Of a DNA stretch of 64,000 bases, positions 10,859 through 20,084 are shown piece after piece. Each line of letters begins with the position of its first letter. The stretch's first letter is position 1. The notes under the pieces are model-generated. The model did not search any database. It was not told the origin of the DNA and saw nothing but the letters and a program-made list of their open reading frames with translations. This DNA comes from Agromyces sp. NDB4Y10 (GTDB lineage Bacteria; Actinomycetota; Actinomycetes; Actinomycetales; Microbacteriaceae), in contig NZ_LQGY01000004.1 in assembly GCF_001620055.1 (NCBI RefSeq), positions 1 through 64,000 of the forward strand, read 5' to 3'. The translations under genes and the position numbers were made by a program.

Positions 10859-11738
10859 GCCGAGCGCGGCGGCGATCGACGGCGCGGCGGGCGCCGCGAT
10901 GACGGATGCCGCGGCGCCCGCGCCCGTCGACGGCGCCGCCGAGTCCGCGCCCGATGCCGGGTTCCGCGTGGCCCTGTCGAACTTCGAGGGCCCGTTCGAC
11001 CTGCTGCTCTCGCTCATCGCCAAGCACGAGCTCGACATCACCGAGGTGTCGCTCTCGGCCGTGACGGACGAGTTCATCGCCTACCTGCGCGGCATCGAGA
11101 CGAACGAGGACCTCGATCGCGCGAGCGAGTTCCTCGTCGTCGCGGCGACGCTGCTCGACCTGAAGGTCGCCGGGCTCCTGCCGCAGGGCGAGCTCGTCGA
11201 TGCCGAGGACGTGGCCCTGCTCGAAGCGCGCGACCTGCTCTTCGCCCGCCTGCTGCAGTACCGCGCGTTCAAGGAGGCCGCGCGCTGGTTCGGCGGGCGG
11301 ATCGAGGCGGAGTCGTTGCGGCACGCCCGCACGGTGCGGCTCGAGGAGCGGTTCCGCCAGCGCGAGCCCGAACTGCGCTGGACCCTCGGCGCCGACGACT
11401 TCGCCGCGCTCGCGATGCTCGCGCTCACGCCGCGCGAGATCCCCGTGGTGGGGCTCGACCACCTGCACGCACCGCTCGTGTCCATCCGCGAGCAGGCCGC
11501 CCACGTCGTCGCCGTGCTGCGGCGCGGCGACCCCGTCACGTTCCGGCAGCTGATCGCCGGCGTCGACCGCCCCGGCATCGTCGTCGCGCGGTTCCTCGCC
11601 GTGCTCGAGCTCTACCGCAACGCCGCCATCGGGTTCGAGCAGCTCGAACCGCTCGGCGAACTGACGCTGCGGTGGGCGGCCGGGGACGGCTGGTCCGACG
11701 ACCGACTCGAGAGCCTGGGAGCCGACTATGACGACTGA
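10842..11738 (+). CDS. scpA: Segregation and condensation protein A
   Basis: ScpA is the kleisin that bridges SMC heads in bacterial condensin. The 298-residue product has the N-terminal kleisin segment FEGPFDLLLSLIAKHELDI (about residues 46-64), then FLVVAATLLDLK near 97 and the C-terminal winged helix near 240-290. GTG 10842 overlaps parA by 17 bases and has GGGAG upstream; an ATG at 10899 would remove 19 weakly conserved residues. The end overlaps scpB by 11 bases. Confidence 0.93.
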   Translation: MARSPEPSAAAIDGAAGAAMTDAAAPAPVDGAAESAPDAGFRVALSNFEGPFDLLLSLIAKHELDITEVSLSAVTDEFIAYLRGIETNEDLDRASEFLVVAATLLDLKVAGLLPQGELVDAEDVALLEARDLLFARLLQYRAFKEAARWFGGRIEAESLRHARTVRLEERFRQREPELRWTLGADDFAALAMLALTPREIPVVGLDHLHAPLVSIREQAAHVVAVLRRGDPVTFRQLIAGVDRPGIVVARFLAVLELYRNAAIGFEQLEPLGELTLRWAAGDGWSDDRLESLGADYDD

Positions 11739-12423
11739 GACCTCCGACGCGAGGGAGACCGCCGCGGTCGGCGAGGGACCGGAGGTGTCGGTGTCGACCC
11801 CGCTCGACGTGCCCGGCCAGCCACGGCTCGACCTCGACCGCGCCCTCGAGGCCATCCTGTTCATCGCCGACGAACCGCAGTCGCTCGTGCACCTCGCCGC
11901 GGCGGTCCAGCGTCCGCTCGCCGAGGTCCGTGCGGCGATCGCGCGGCTGCGCGCCGACTACGACGGGGGAGCCCCCTCGGGCGAGCCTCGCACCGACGCG
12001 GGGGAGTCGGCCCCGGCCGGCGGCATCCGTCGTGCCTTCGAACTGCGCGAGGTCGGCGGCGGGTGGCGCTTCTACGCGCGCGCCGAGTACGACCGCCTCA
12101 TCACCGACGTCGTCACCGTCCAGACCTCGACCCGGTTGTCGCAGGCCGCGCTCGAGACGCTCGCGGTGATCGCCTACAAGCAGCCGATCTCCCGGTCGTC
12201 CATCGCGTCCATCCGCGCGGTCAACGTCGACTCCGTGGTGCGCACGCTGCTCGGCCGCGGCCTCATCACCGAGGTCGACACGGACGAGGAGACCGGCGCC
12301 ATCCTGTACGGCACGACCGACGTGCTGCTGACGAACCTCGGCGTCTCGTCGCTCGACGAGCTGCCGCCGATCTCGCCGCTGCTCGACGGCGGCCAGGAGG
12401 GATTCGAACGTGACCACGCCTGA
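11728..12423 (+). CDS. scpB: Segregation and condensation protein B
   Basis: ScpB is the winged-helix partner that binds ScpA in the SMC complex. The 231-residue product has RALEAILFIADEPQSLVHLA (about 35-54), the TRLSQAALETLAVIAYKQPI region near 138 and SVVRTLLGRGLITEV near 170, all typical. A Gly/Pro-rich insertion sits near residues 80-95. It overlaps scpA and rluB, so the three are co-translated. Confidence 0.93.
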   Translation: MTTETSDARETAAVGEGPEVSVSTPLDVPGQPRLDLDRALEAILFIADEPQSLVHLAAAVQRPLAEVRAAIARLRADYDGGAPSGEPRTDAGESAPAGGIRRAFELREVGGGWRFYARAEYDRLITDVVTVQTSTRLSQAALETLAVIAYKQPISRSSIASIRAVNVDSVVRTLLGRGLITEVDTDEETGAILYGTTDVLLTNLGVSSLDELPPISPLLDGGQEGFERDHA

Positions 12424-13198
12424 CCAGCCCGGCGGCGCCCCCGAGGGGGTGCGGCTCCAGAAGGCGCTCGCTGCGGCGGGCGTCGCGAGCCGGCGCGTGG
12501 CCGAGCAGCTGATCGTCGAGGGTCGCGTGGAGGTCAACGGCCGCGTCGTGACCGAGCTCGGGTCGCGGATCGACCCGGTCGCCGACAAGGTCGCCGTCGA
12601 CGGCACGGCGGTGCAGCTCGACCAGGAGAAGCGCTACTTCATGCTCAACAAGCCGCGCGGCGTCGTCTCGTCGATGCGCGACGAGCAGGGCCGGCCCGAC
12701 CTCCGCACGTTCACCGACGCGCTCGACGTGCGCGTGTTCAACGTCGGCCGGCTCGACGGCGACACCAGCGGACTGCTGCTCCTCACCAACGACGGCGAGC
12801 TCGCCCACGTGCTCGCGCACCCGTCGTTCGGCGTCGAGAAGACCTACATCGCAAAGGTGAAGGGCCGGATGACCCCGCAGACGCTGCAGCAGCTGAAGCG
12901 CGGCATCGACCTCGAGGACGGCCCCATCCGCGCCGACCGGGCGAAGATCCTCCAGACGCAGGCCGGAGCCGGCCACACCATGGTCGAGGTGACCCTCCAC
13001 TCCGGACGCAACCGCATCGTGCGCCGTATGCTCGACGCCGTCGGACACCCCGTCGTCGAGCTCGTGCGCCGCCAGTTCGGGCCGCTGCACCTCGGCACCC
13101 TGAAGTCGGGCGCCCTGCGCGAGTTGACTAGAGTCGAACTCGGCGCGCTGCTCACGATCGCGCGGGCCGCGGACGAGCAGCGGAAGGGGAACGGCTGA
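12410..13198 (+). CDS. rluB: 23S rRNA pseudouridine synthase RluB
   Basis: The 262-residue enzyme isomerises a uridine in 23S rRNA helix 89. It has an S4 domain (residues about 11-60, LQKALAAAGVASRRVAEQLI) and the RsuA-type catalytic motif GRLDGDTSGLLLLTNDG near residue 120, where the first Asp is the nucleophile. GTG 12410 has AGGAGG upstream and overlaps scpB by 14 bases. The next gene, tyrA, begins two bases after its stop. Confidence 0.93.
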   Translation: MTTPDQPGGAPEGVRLQKALAAAGVASRRVAEQLIVEGRVEVNGRVVTELGSRIDPVADKVAVDGTAVQLDQEKRYFMLNKPRGVVSSMRDEQGRPDLRTFTDALDVRVFNVGRLDGDTSGLLLLTNDGELAHVLAHPSFGVEKTYIAKVKGRMTPQTLQQLKRGIDLEDGPIRADRAKILQTQAGAGHTMVEVTLHSGRNRIVRRMLDAVGHPVVELVRRQFGPLHLGTLKSGALRELTRVELGALLTIARAADEQRKGNG

Positions 13199-13199
13199 G

Positions 13200-14282
13200 G
13201 TGGTCGAGTCACGACTGGTCGGGCCGGTCCGCGTCGTCGGCACCGGCCTGCTGGGCACGAGCATCGCACTGGGACTCCGGGGCCGCGGCATCGACGTGAT
13301 CCTCGCCGACGCGTCGCCGACGCACGTGGCGCTCGCCGTCGACCTCGGCGCGGGGCGCCCGGCCCTGCCCGACGATGCCCCGCAGCTCGTCGTCGTGGCC
13401 GTCCCGCCCGACGTCACGGCCCGCGTCGTGGCCGACGAGCTCGCCGCGTTCCCCGACGCGATCGTGACGGATGTCGCAAGCGTCAAGGCCGGCATCCTCG
13501 CCGAGCTCGAGTCGACCGGCGCCGACGTCGCCCGCTACATCGGCTCGCACCCCCTCGCCGGTCGCGAGCGCGGTGGGCCCCTCGCCGCCCGCGCCGACCT
13601 CTTCGCCGGACGACCCTGGGTCGTCGCCGCGCACGACGAGATCAGCTACCAGCGCGCGAGCGCCATCGACGACCTCATCCTCGACCTCGGTGCGACGCTC
13701 GTCGAGATGACCCCGGAGGAGCATGACCGCGGCGTCGCGCTCATCTCCCACGTGCCGCAGGTCGTCGCGACGATCATGGCGCGGCGGTTCATCGACGCGC
13801 CGAACGCCGCGCTCGGGCTCGCCGGACAGGGCGTGCGCGACGTGACCCGCATCGCGGCGAGCGACCCCGACCTGTGGGTGCAGATCCTCGGCGCCAACGC
13901 CGGGTCCGTCCGCGACATCCTGCTGGCCTACCGCGACGACCTCGACCGGTTCATCGAGGCGCTCGCCGACCCTGCCGCGCCCGGCGCCCGCCGCCGCGTC
14001 GCCGAGGAGCTCACGGGCGGCAACACGGGTGTCGAGCGCCTGCCCGGCAAGCACGGCACCGACAAGCGCTTCACGACCGTCATCGTCATGGTCGACGACC
14101 GGCCCGGCCAGCTCGCCCGGCTGCTCGCCGAGGTCGGCGAGATCGGCGTGAACCTCGAAGACCTCCGCCTCGAGCACTCGCCCGGCCGCCAGGTCGGCCT
14201 CGCGGAGATCGCGGTCGTGCCCGAAGCGGCCGACCGACTCACCACCGAGCTGGCCGCACGCGGCTGGCGGATCGCAGGATAG
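13200..14282 (+). CDS. tyrA: Prephenate dehydrogenase with ACT domain
   Basis: The 360-residue enzyme oxidises and decarboxylates prephenate to 4-hydroxyphenylpyruvate for tyrosine synthesis. It starts with a Rossmann NAD motif, VVGTGLLGTSIALGLRGRG, contains the IGSHPLAGRERGG active-site segment near 117, and ends with an ACT domain from about residue 285 (FTTVIVMVDDRPGQLARLL) that probably gives feedback control. It sits between rluB and cmk, a place where mycobacteria have no such gene, so the block has an extra biosynthetic enzyme here. GTG 13200 has GGAAGGGG upstream. Confidence 0.92.
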   Translation: MVESRLVGPVRVVGTGLLGTSIALGLRGRGIDVILADASPTHVALAVDLGAGRPALPDDAPQLVVVAVPPDVTARVVADELAAFPDAIVTDVASVKAGILAELESTGADVARYIGSHPLAGRERGGPLAARADLFAGRPWVVAAHDEISYQRASAIDDLILDLGATLVEMTPEEHDRGVALISHVPQVVATIMARRFIDAPNAALGLAGQGVRDVTRIAASDPDLWVQILGANAGSVRDILLAYRDDLDRFIEALADPAAPGARRRVAEELTGGNTGVERLPGKHGTDKRFTTVIVMVDDRPGQLARLLAEVGEIGVNLEDLRLEHSPGRQVGLAEIAVVPEAADRLTTELAARGWRIAG

Positions 14283-14285
14283 AAC

Positions 14286-14993
14286 GTGCCCCACCCACCC
14301 CAGTCCACCCACCCCGTCGAATACCCCGTCGTCGTCGCCATCGACGGCCCCGCCGGCAGCGGCAAGTCCAGCGTCTCGAAGGAGGTCGCGCGCCGGCTCG
14401 GCTGGGGGTTCCTCGACACCGGTGCGGCCTACCGGGCGCTCGCCTGGCACGCGAGCGCGTCGGGCGTCGACACGGATGACGCGGCATCCGTCGTCTCGTG
14501 CCTCGACTCGTTCGACTACCGCATCGGCACCGACCCGCACGGGTACGCCGTGCACGTCGGCGACACGGACGTGACCGAGGCGATCCGCGAGCCGGGGATC
14601 TCGGCCGTCGTGAGCGCGGTCGCGCGCGTGCCCGAGGTGCGAACGCACCTCATCGAGGTGTTCCGGGCGATCATGGCCGCCGAGGAGCGGCCGGGCATCG
14701 TCGTCGAGGGACGCGACATCACCACCGTCGTCGCCCCCGACGCCCCGGTCCGGATCCTGCTCACCGCCTCCGAGGCGGTGCGCATGGCGCGTCGTTCGGC
14801 CGAGCTCGTCGGCCACTCGGCCGCCGCGACCGGCGCCCAGTTGCGCGCCCGGGATGCCGCTGACTCGAAGGTCGTCGACTTCATGAACGCCGCGGAGGGC
14901 GTCACCACGGTGGACTCCACCGACCTCGACTTCGACGCGACCGTGGAGGCGGTGCTCGCCGTCATCCGCGATGCTCAGGTTCGTACTGGTTGA
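14286..14993 (+). CDS. cmk: Cytidylate kinase
   Basis: The 235-residue kinase phosphorylates CMP and dCMP with ATP. It has the P-loop [17 protein letters not shown] (about residues 19-35), [13 protein letters not shown] near 43, and [12 protein letters not shown] near 141. GTG 14286 lies three bases after tyrA with only a weak AGGAT upstream, so coupled translation is likely. It is followed by der after 52 bases, a widely conserved pair. Confidence 0.93.
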   Translation: MPHPPQSTHPVEYPVVVAIDGPAGSGKSSVSKEVARRLGWGFLDTGAAYRALAWHASASGVDTDDAASVVSCLDSFDYRIGTDPHGYAVHVGDTDVTEAIREPGISAVVSAVARVPEVRTHLIEVFRAIMAAEERPGIVVEGRDITTVVAPDAPVRILLTASEAVRMARRSAELVGHSAAATGAQLRARDAADSKVVDFMNAAEGVTTVDSTDLDFDATVEAVLAVIRDAQVRTG

Positions 14994-15045
14994 ATAGACA
15001 GGTTGTGCGCTCGCGCGCGACCCCCGAGACCTTCCAGGAGCTGAC

Positions 15046-16554
15046 ATGACCGACCGCGACGACGAGTTCGACGCCCCCGACGACGATCTCGCCGAGCGCC
15101 TCGCCGGCGTCGACGAGGAACTCGCCGAGCAGCGCGCGGCCGCGCTCCGCTCGGGCCTCGAGGAGTACGACCTCGACGAGGAGGACCTCGACCTCCTCGA
15201 GCTGTCCGACGAGGGCGAGGAGGGCATCCGGTTCCTGCCGGCGCTGCCGGTCATCGCGATCGTGGGCCGCCCGAACGTCGGCAAGTCCGCGCTCGTGAAC
15301 CGCATCCTCGGCCGCCGTGAGGCGGTCGTCGAGGACACTCCCGGCGTCACCCGCGACCGCGTCTCCTACAAGGGCGAGTGGCTCGACCGCCGGTTCACGC
15401 TCGTCGACACCGGCGGCTGGGAGCCGGACGCCAAGGGCATCGACGCGTCCGTGGCCGCCCAGGCCGAGGTCGCGATCGACCTCTCCGACGTGGTGCTGTT
15501 CGTCGTGGACGCCACCGTCGGCGCGACCGCGACCGACGAGCACGTGGTCCGGCTGCTCCGGAAGACCAAGAAGCCCGTGTTCCTCGTCGCCAACAAGGTC
15601 GACGACGCCCGGCAGGAGCCCGAGGCCGCCGCGCTCTGGAACCTCGGCCTCGGCGAGCCGTACCCCGTGTCGGCCCTGCACGGCCGCGGCGTCGCCGACC
15701 TGCTCGAGGAGGTCTTCACGGTCCTCCCGCAGGTCTCGGCCGTGGCGAAGGAGGAGTTCGGCGGTCCCCGCCGCGTGGCGATCCTCGGCCGGCCGAACGT
15801 CGGCAAGTCGAGCCTGCTCAACAAGGCCGCGCGCGAGGAGCGCGTGGTCGTGAACGAGCTCGCGGGCACGACGCGGGACCCGGTCGACGAGCAGATCGAG
15901 CTCGGCGGCAAGGTCTGGCGCTTCGTCGACACCGCCGGCATCCGCCGCCGGGTGCACCTGCAGCAGGGCGCCGACTTCTACGCATCGCTGCGCACGCAGG
16001 CGGCACTCGAGAAGGCCGAGGTCGCCGTGGTGCTGCTCGACGTCTCGCAGCCCATCTCGGAGCAGGACGTGCGCATCATCGACCTCGTGCTCGAGTCGGG
16101 CCGTGCGCTCGTGCTCGCCTACAACAAGTGGGACCTCCTCGACGACGACCGCCGCCGGTACCTCGAGCGCGAGATCGAGCAGGATCTGCACCACGTGGCG
16201 TGGGCGCCGCGGGTGAACATCTCGGCGAAGACGGGACGCCACCTCGAGAAGCTCGTGCCCGCCCTTGAGACGGCGCTCGAGTCGTGGGACACGCGCATCC
16301 CGACGGGCAAGTTCAACGCGTTCCTCACCGAGCTCACGCAGGAGCACCCGCACCCGGTGCGCGGCGGCAAGCAGCCCCGCATCCTGTTCGGCACGCAGGC
16401 CTCCACGCGCCCGCCGACGTTCGTGCTGTTCACGACCGGCTTCCTCGACCCGGGGTACCGCCGGTTCATCCAGCGCCGCCTGCGCGAGATCTACGGCTTC
16501 GTCGGCACGCCCATCGTCACGAACATGCGCGTGCGCGAGAAGCGCCAGCGCTAG
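15046..16554 (+). CDS. der: Ribosome-assembly GTPase Der (EngA)
   Basis: Der is the double GTPase needed for 50S subunit assembly. The 502-residue product has two G domains with P-loops [12 protein letters not shown] (near 75) and [12 protein letters not shown] (near 247), NKVD and NKWD specificity motifs and the C-terminal KH-like domain. An acidic N-terminal extension of about 65 residues (rich in [10 protein letters not shown]-like stretches) precedes the first G domain, common in actinobacteria. ATG 15046 has AGGAG seven bases upstream. It closes the conserved block. Confidence 0.96.
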   Translation: MTDRDDEFDAPDDDLAERLAGVDEELAEQRAAALRSGLEEYDLDEEDLDLLELSDEGEEGIRFLPALPVIAIVGRPNVGKSALVNRILGRREAVVEDTPGVTRDRVSYKGEWLDRRFTLVDTGGWEPDAKGIDASVAAQAEVAIDLSDVVLFVVDATVGATATDEHVVRLLRKTKKPVFLVANKVDDARQEPEAAALWNLGLGEPYPVSALHGRGVADLLEEVFTVLPQVSAVAKEEFGGPRRVAILGRPNVGKSSLLNKAAREERVVVNELAGTTRDPVDEQIELGGKVWRFVDTAGIRRRVHLQQGADFYASLRTQAALEKAEVAVVLLDVSQPISEQDVRIIDLVLESGRALVLAYNKWDLLDDDRRRYLEREIEQDLHHVAWAPRVNISAKTGRHLEKLVPALETALESWDTRIPTGKFNAFLTELTQEHPHPVRGGKQPRILFGTQASTRPPTFVLFTTGFLDPGYRRFIQRRLREIYGFVGTPIVTNMRVREKRQR

Positions 16555-16604
16555 GCGGCCTGCCGGCGAGCGGATGCCGCAGCGCCGAGGGTCCGCCCGC
16601 GTGG

Positions 16605-17411
16605 TCAGGCCGGCGCGGGGCGATGCGCTCCGAGCGCCGGGAGCGCCCACGCGCGCGTCCGGATCGCACGCGGGCGGCTGAACGCCGTGCGCACGCCGGT
16701 CGAGGCCAGGACCGAGTCGGGCAGTCGATCGGCCAGGTCCGGGAAGCCGCTCGCTGCGAGGAGTTCGTCGTCGAGCTGGAGGAGTTCCGCACGCTGGAGC
16801 GGCCACGGCGCATGCGTGTTCCGCGCCCACATCGTGCGGCCGAGGTGCCGCTCGTGGTGCCCCCACCGGTCGGTGAGGAAATGGGCGAGCGCCGCATCGG
16901 GCGCGTGCTCCGGGAGCGGTTCGCCCAGGCGCGCACGGATTCGGGTGGCCGGCCCGCCGGGGCCGTGACGGCGGCTCCGGAAGTCGAGCTCGAAGCCCGC
17001 GGCATCCGCTCGCCTCGTGACGCCGGCGCGTGCCCAGTGGTACGGCAGGCCGAAGCCGACCCGCGCGGCGATCACGGGCAGCAGGCGCCCGGCCTCGAGC
17101 GTGCGGAACACGACCCCGTGTCGACCCGACGCGTCGCGCGCGTACAGCCGCACGTTCACCTCGACGAACGTGCCGAGGCGGTGCAGCGGGGGCAGGGGCG
17201 GGAACCGGGTGTCGGCGAGCACGAACGGGATGAGCCCGACCCAGGTGGTGCCGTCGACGATGTCGGGTCGCGTGCCCTTCGGAAGGAACCGCTGCACGCG
17301 AGACGGCTCCACCCGCCAGTGCAGGAACAGTAGGTCGCGCCAGTGCTGCTCGACGACCACGCGTCCCGGCAGCGGGGGTGCGGTGCGCGGCAGTCCGTCC
17401 ACGCAGTCCAT
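16605..17411 (-). CDS. DUF2071 family protein (YqjF-like)
   Basis: The 268-residue soluble protein matches the DUF2071 pattern: QHWRDLLFLHWRVEP near the N-terminus, FLPKGTRPDIVDG, then WVGLIPFVL and TFVEVNVRLY. The fold is related to acetoacetate decarboxylase; the biological role is unknown. It is convergent with der and divergent from the deazaflavin oxidoreductase. The start ATG 17411 has only a short AGG before it, so the exact start is less certain. Confidence 0.8.
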   Translation of the reverse strand: MDCVDGLPRTAPPLPGRVVVEQHWRDLLFLHWRVEPSRVQRFLPKGTRPDIVDGTTWVGLIPFVLADTRFPPLPPLHRLGTFVEVNVRLYARDASGRHGVVFRTLEAGRLLPVIAARVGFGLPYHWARAGVTRRADAAGFELDFRSRRHGPGGPATRIRARLGEPLPEHAPDAALAHFLTDRWGHHERHLGRTMWARNTHAPWPLQRAELLQLDDELLAASGFPDLADRLPDSVLASTGVRTAFSRPRAIRTRAWALPALGAHRPAPA

Positions 17412-17454
17412 CCTGCCGCGACCGCCCGTCCGGACGCGAGGGGGCGCGCCTGCG

Positions 17455-17460
17455 TAGGCT
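17455..17460 (+). promoter_or_regulatory. -10 element (TAGGCT), leaderless promoter
   Basis: TAGGCT ends six bases before ATG 17467 of the deazaflavin-dependent oxidoreductase, with no ribosome-binding site between. Confidence 0.6.
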
Positions 17461-17466
17461 CAGGGC

Positions 17467-17913
17467 ATGGCATCATCCGGCGGCGTGCTCGGCGACCGAG
17501 GGCTCGCGGTGCTCGCAGGCGTGCACCGCTGGGTCATCCGGGTCACCGGGGGCCGCCTCGGATGGCGCATCGGACGACTCGTCACCGTCGAACTCCACAC
17601 GGTCGGACGCCGCACGGGGCGGCCGCGGACCACGATCCTCTCGGCGCCGATCGCCGAGCCGGACCGGGTGGTCCTGGTCGCGTCGAGGGGTGGAGACGAC
17701 CGGCATCCGGCCTGGTACCTGAACCTCGTCGACCATCCCGACGTGGTCGTCGACTTCCGTGAGGGGAGCCGGCCCATGCGGGCGCGCACTGCGACGCCCG
17801 CGGAGAAGGCGGAGCTCTGGCCGCGGATCACCGCCGCCTATCCCGGCTACGAGCACTACCAGCGTCGTACCCGTCGCGAGATCCCGGTGGTGATCTGCGA
17901 ACCCGTGCAGTGA
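17467..17913 (+). CDS. Deazaflavin (F420)-dependent oxidoreductase, DDN family
   Basis: The 148-residue protein fits the split-beta-barrel deazaflavin-dependent nitroreductase family: VTVELHTVGRRTGRPRTTIL in the middle and HPAWYLNLVDHPDVVVDF (about residues 80-97), the hallmark segment. Relatives use F420H2 to reduce quinones or nitro compounds. The substrate here is unknown. It has its own leaderless promoter and 52 bases separate it from the CHAD gene. Confidence 0.85.
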   Translation: MASSGGVLGDRGLAVLAGVHRWVIRVTGGRLGWRIGRLVTVELHTVGRRTGRPRTTILSAPIAEPDRVVLVASRGGDDRHPAWYLNLVDHPDVVVDFREGSRPMRARTATPAEKAELWPRITAAYPGYEHYQRRTRREIPVVICEPVQ

Positions 17914-17965
17914 GCGACCCCGTCCGACGGTTGACGGGACGAGCGCTGACCCCGAGCATGGGCGG

Positions 17966-18886
17966 ATGGGGGAGCGCGACGAGGACGCGGGGACGGTCGT
18001 GCTGTGGGCGCTCGTCGACGTGCGGGACCGCCTCGAGGAGTACCGGCCCCTCGCGCTCGCGGACGAGCCGGACGCGCTGCACCAGATGCGCACGAGCGTG
18101 CGTCGCCTGCGCAGTCTGCTCGCCGCCTACGGGCCGGTGCTCGACGCCGGCGTGGTGACCGGGCTGCGGCGCCGGCTCCGCGAGCTCGGCCACGAGCTCG
18201 GCACCGTGCGCGACCTCGAGGTGCGCGTCCAGGTCGCCGAGGCCGCGCTCGCGGACGCCGACGAGGCGGGGCGCTTCGCGACTCCCGACGAACGGGCGCG
18301 CGTGCGCAGCATCCTGATCGACGACGAGACCGCCGCCCACGATCGTGCGCACGCGCGGTTCGCCGAGCGGCAGCGGTTGCCGCGGGCCGTCGCCAGGCTG
18401 GAGGAACTGGATCGCGTGCTGCGCGACCCGCCCCTCGTCGAGCGGGCGGGACGGCCGGCGCACCGCGAGCTCGCCCGGCTGCTCGACCGCGAGGCCCGTC
18501 GCGCGGCGAAACGGGCCCGTCGGCTGCCGGATGGCGCGGGAGCCGAGGACCTGCACGACCTGCGGAAGGCCGCTCGGCGGCTGCGCTACGCCGCGGAGGC
18601 GGTGACGCAGCCGCCCGTCGAGCTGTTCGGCGAGCGGGCCGTGGCGCTGGCCGAGGCGGGCGACGAGATCCACGACGTGCTCGGCGATCACCGCGACGAG
18701 CTGCTCTTCGCGGAGCACCTTCGGCGTGCGGCCGCGCATGAGGCGCACGCGGGTCGACCGGGCGACGCGCTCCACCGGCTCGCCGACGACGCCGACGCTC
18801 GCGCCGACCGCCACCTGGGGCGCCTGGCCGATGCGGTCGACGACCTGCTCGATGCGGCACGGAGGTGGCACGCGAAGCACGGGTAG
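17966..18886 (+). CDS. CHAD domain protein
   Basis: The 306-residue protein is a helical CHAD domain: ALHQMRTSVRRLRSLLAAY (about 33-51) and DLHDLRKAARRLRYAAEAV (about 193-211) carry the conserved His and basic residues that bind polyphosphate. No CYTH domain is present. CHAD proteins are linked to polyphosphate granules. Start choice is uncertain: ATG 17966 gives a short N-terminus, and no good ribosome-binding site is visible. Confidence 0.85.
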   Translation: MGERDEDAGTVVLWALVDVRDRLEEYRPLALADEPDALHQMRTSVRRLRSLLAAYGPVLDAGVVTGLRRRLRELGHELGTVRDLEVRVQVAEAALADADEAGRFATPDERARVRSILIDDETAAHDRAHARFAERQRLPRAVARLEELDRVLRDPPLVERAGRPAHRELARLLDREARRAAKRARRLPDGAGAEDLHDLRKAARRLRYAAEAVTQPPVELFGERAVALAEAGDEIHDVLGDHRDELLFAEHLRRAAAHEAHAGRPGDALHRLADDADARADRHLGRLADAVDDLLDAARRWHAKHG

Positions 18887-18888
18887 CG

Positions 18889-18903
18889 GGTCGGGCTCCG
18901 ACC
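18889..18903. terminator. Short bidirectional hairpin
   Basis: GGTCGG and CCGACC are separated by GCT in the 19-base gap between the convergent CHAD and acetyltransferase genes. No T-run follows on either strand, so its role as a terminator is tentative. Confidence 0.4.
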
Positions 18904-18905
18904 GC

Positions 18906-19529
18906 TCACTCGGCGAGGCGCCGCTGCATCACGACCCGGTGCGGCTTGGGCCTCGCGACCTCGGTGAAGCCCGCCGCCTCGAACATCGAGACGGTGCCCG
19001 GGAACAGCTCGGCGGCGGGCGGCTTGTCGCGTTCGGCCGGGTCGACGGCGTAGGCCTCGACGATCCGTGCGCCGTGCTCGCGGGCGGTCTCGACGGCTGC
19101 AGCGGCGAGGGCGGTCGCGACGCCCTTCCGGCGGAAGCGTCGCGGGATGACGAAGCAGGAGACCGACCAGATCCCGGCGTCCGCGAAGTCCGGTTCGGTG
19201 GTGGCGGAGCCGACGGGGCTGTGCTGCAGGCGGACGAGTGCCGGGCGTGGTTCGACCGCGCACCATCCCACGGGGGTCGCACCGTCGTACGCCAGGAGGC
19301 CGGGACCCGGCCCGGGCTCGGCCAGTTGCGCGGCGAGCCGCTCGCGGAGCTCGGCCGGCGTCGCCTCCCGCCAGTCGGCACCGCGCACCTTGTACCACTG
19401 GCACCAGCAGCCGGCCGGGTCCCCGCGCGTGCCGAACACCGCCTCGACGTCGGCGAAGGGGACCGTGGCGGCGGGGACGATGCGCAGGCTCGTCGCCGGC
19501 GGCGCGTGGTCGTGGTCGGGTCGGTCCAT
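18906..19529 (-). CDS. GNAT acetyltransferase
   Basis: The 207-residue protein shows the GNAT core: WSVSCFVIPRRFRRKGVATAL, where RRKGVA binds acetyl-CoA (about residues 131-136), and a C-terminal MFEAAGFTEV. Trp/Cys-rich CWCQWYK near 42 is typical of one actinobacterial subgroup. The substrate is unknown. A TACGGT -10 box (19536-19541) ends six bases before the start codon, so the mRNA is probably leaderless. It is divergent from marR. Confidence 0.82.
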   Translation of the reverse strand: MDRPDHDHAPPATSLRIVPAATVPFADVEAVFGTRGDPAGCWCQWYKVRGADWREATPAELRERLAAQLAEPGPGPGLLAYDGATPVGWCAVEPRPALVRLQHSPVGSATTEPDFADAGIWSVSCFVIPRRFRRKGVATALAAAAVETAREHGARIVEAYAVDPAERDKPPAAELFPGTVSMFEAAGFTEVARPKPHRVVMQRRLAE

Positions 19530-19535
19530 GGGGTG

Positions 19536-19541
19536 ACCGTA
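19536..19541 (-). promoter_or_regulatory. -10 element (TACGGT), leaderless promoter
   Basis: On the minus strand TACGGT is followed by CACCCC and then the ATG at 19529. Confidence 0.55.
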
Positions 19542-19584
19542 TCGCCATGCGGCGACATCCGCCTACCGTAGTGAATGTGGGTAA

Positions 19585-19600
19585 TGATGAAGTAACATCA
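19585..19600 (+). promoter_or_regulatory. Candidate MarR operator overlapping the promoter
   Basis: TGATG (19585) and CATCA (19596) form an inverted repeat with a six-base spacer. It overlaps the TAACAT -10 box (19593-19598), which ends six bases before ATG 19605 of the MarR gene. Binding by MarR here would block its own transcription; this is inferred. Confidence 0.5.
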
Positions 19601-19604
19601 CGAT

Positions 19605-20084
19605 ATGACCCCCGGCCCCACCGTGCTCGACCGGCTGCTCGAGATCAGCGAACTCTTCCAGCGCGATCTCGCCCGCGAGTTCTCCGGCACGTCGCTGACC
19701 ACGGCCCGCACCCGCGTCCTCTGGGACCTCGTGCATGCCGGGCCGTCCACGCAGCAGGCCCTCGCGACCCGCCTCGAGGTGAGCGCCCGCAACGTCACCG
19801 GCCTCGTCGACGCGCTCGAGCAGGCCGGCTACGTCGAACGCTCGCCGCACCCGACCGACCGCCGGGCGACGCTCGTGACGCTCACCCCGCCGGCCGAGGA
19901 ACTCATGCGCGAGATGCAGCGCGACCACCACGAGCTGTCGGCGACCCTGCTCGAGGCCGTGCCGGCGGCCGACCGAGACGCGTTCCTCCGCGGCATCGAC
20001 GCGGTCGCCGAACGCCTCCGGGGACTCGTCGCCGCCTCGGGTGCCGGCCGAACCGCAGCGCCGCCGATCGAGCCGGTCCCATGA
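19605..20084 (+). CDS. MarR family regulator
   Basis: The 159-residue winged-helix repressor contains STQQALATRLEVSARNVTGLVDALEQAGYV (recognition helix, residues about 45-74) and RSPHPTDRRATLVTLT in the wing. Leaderless -10 TAACAT sits six bases upstream of ATG 19605. It overlaps the downstream membrane-protein gene as ATGA, so the two form one transcript, and it probably represses both. The ligand is not visible. Confidence 0.88.
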   Translation: MTPGPTVLDRLLEISELFQRDLAREFSGTSLTTARTRVLWDLVHAGPSTQQALATRLEVSARNVTGLVDALEQAGYVERSPHPTDRRATLVTLTPPAEELMREMQRDHHELSATLLEAVPAADRDAFLRGIDAVAERLRGLVAASGAGRTAAPPIEPVP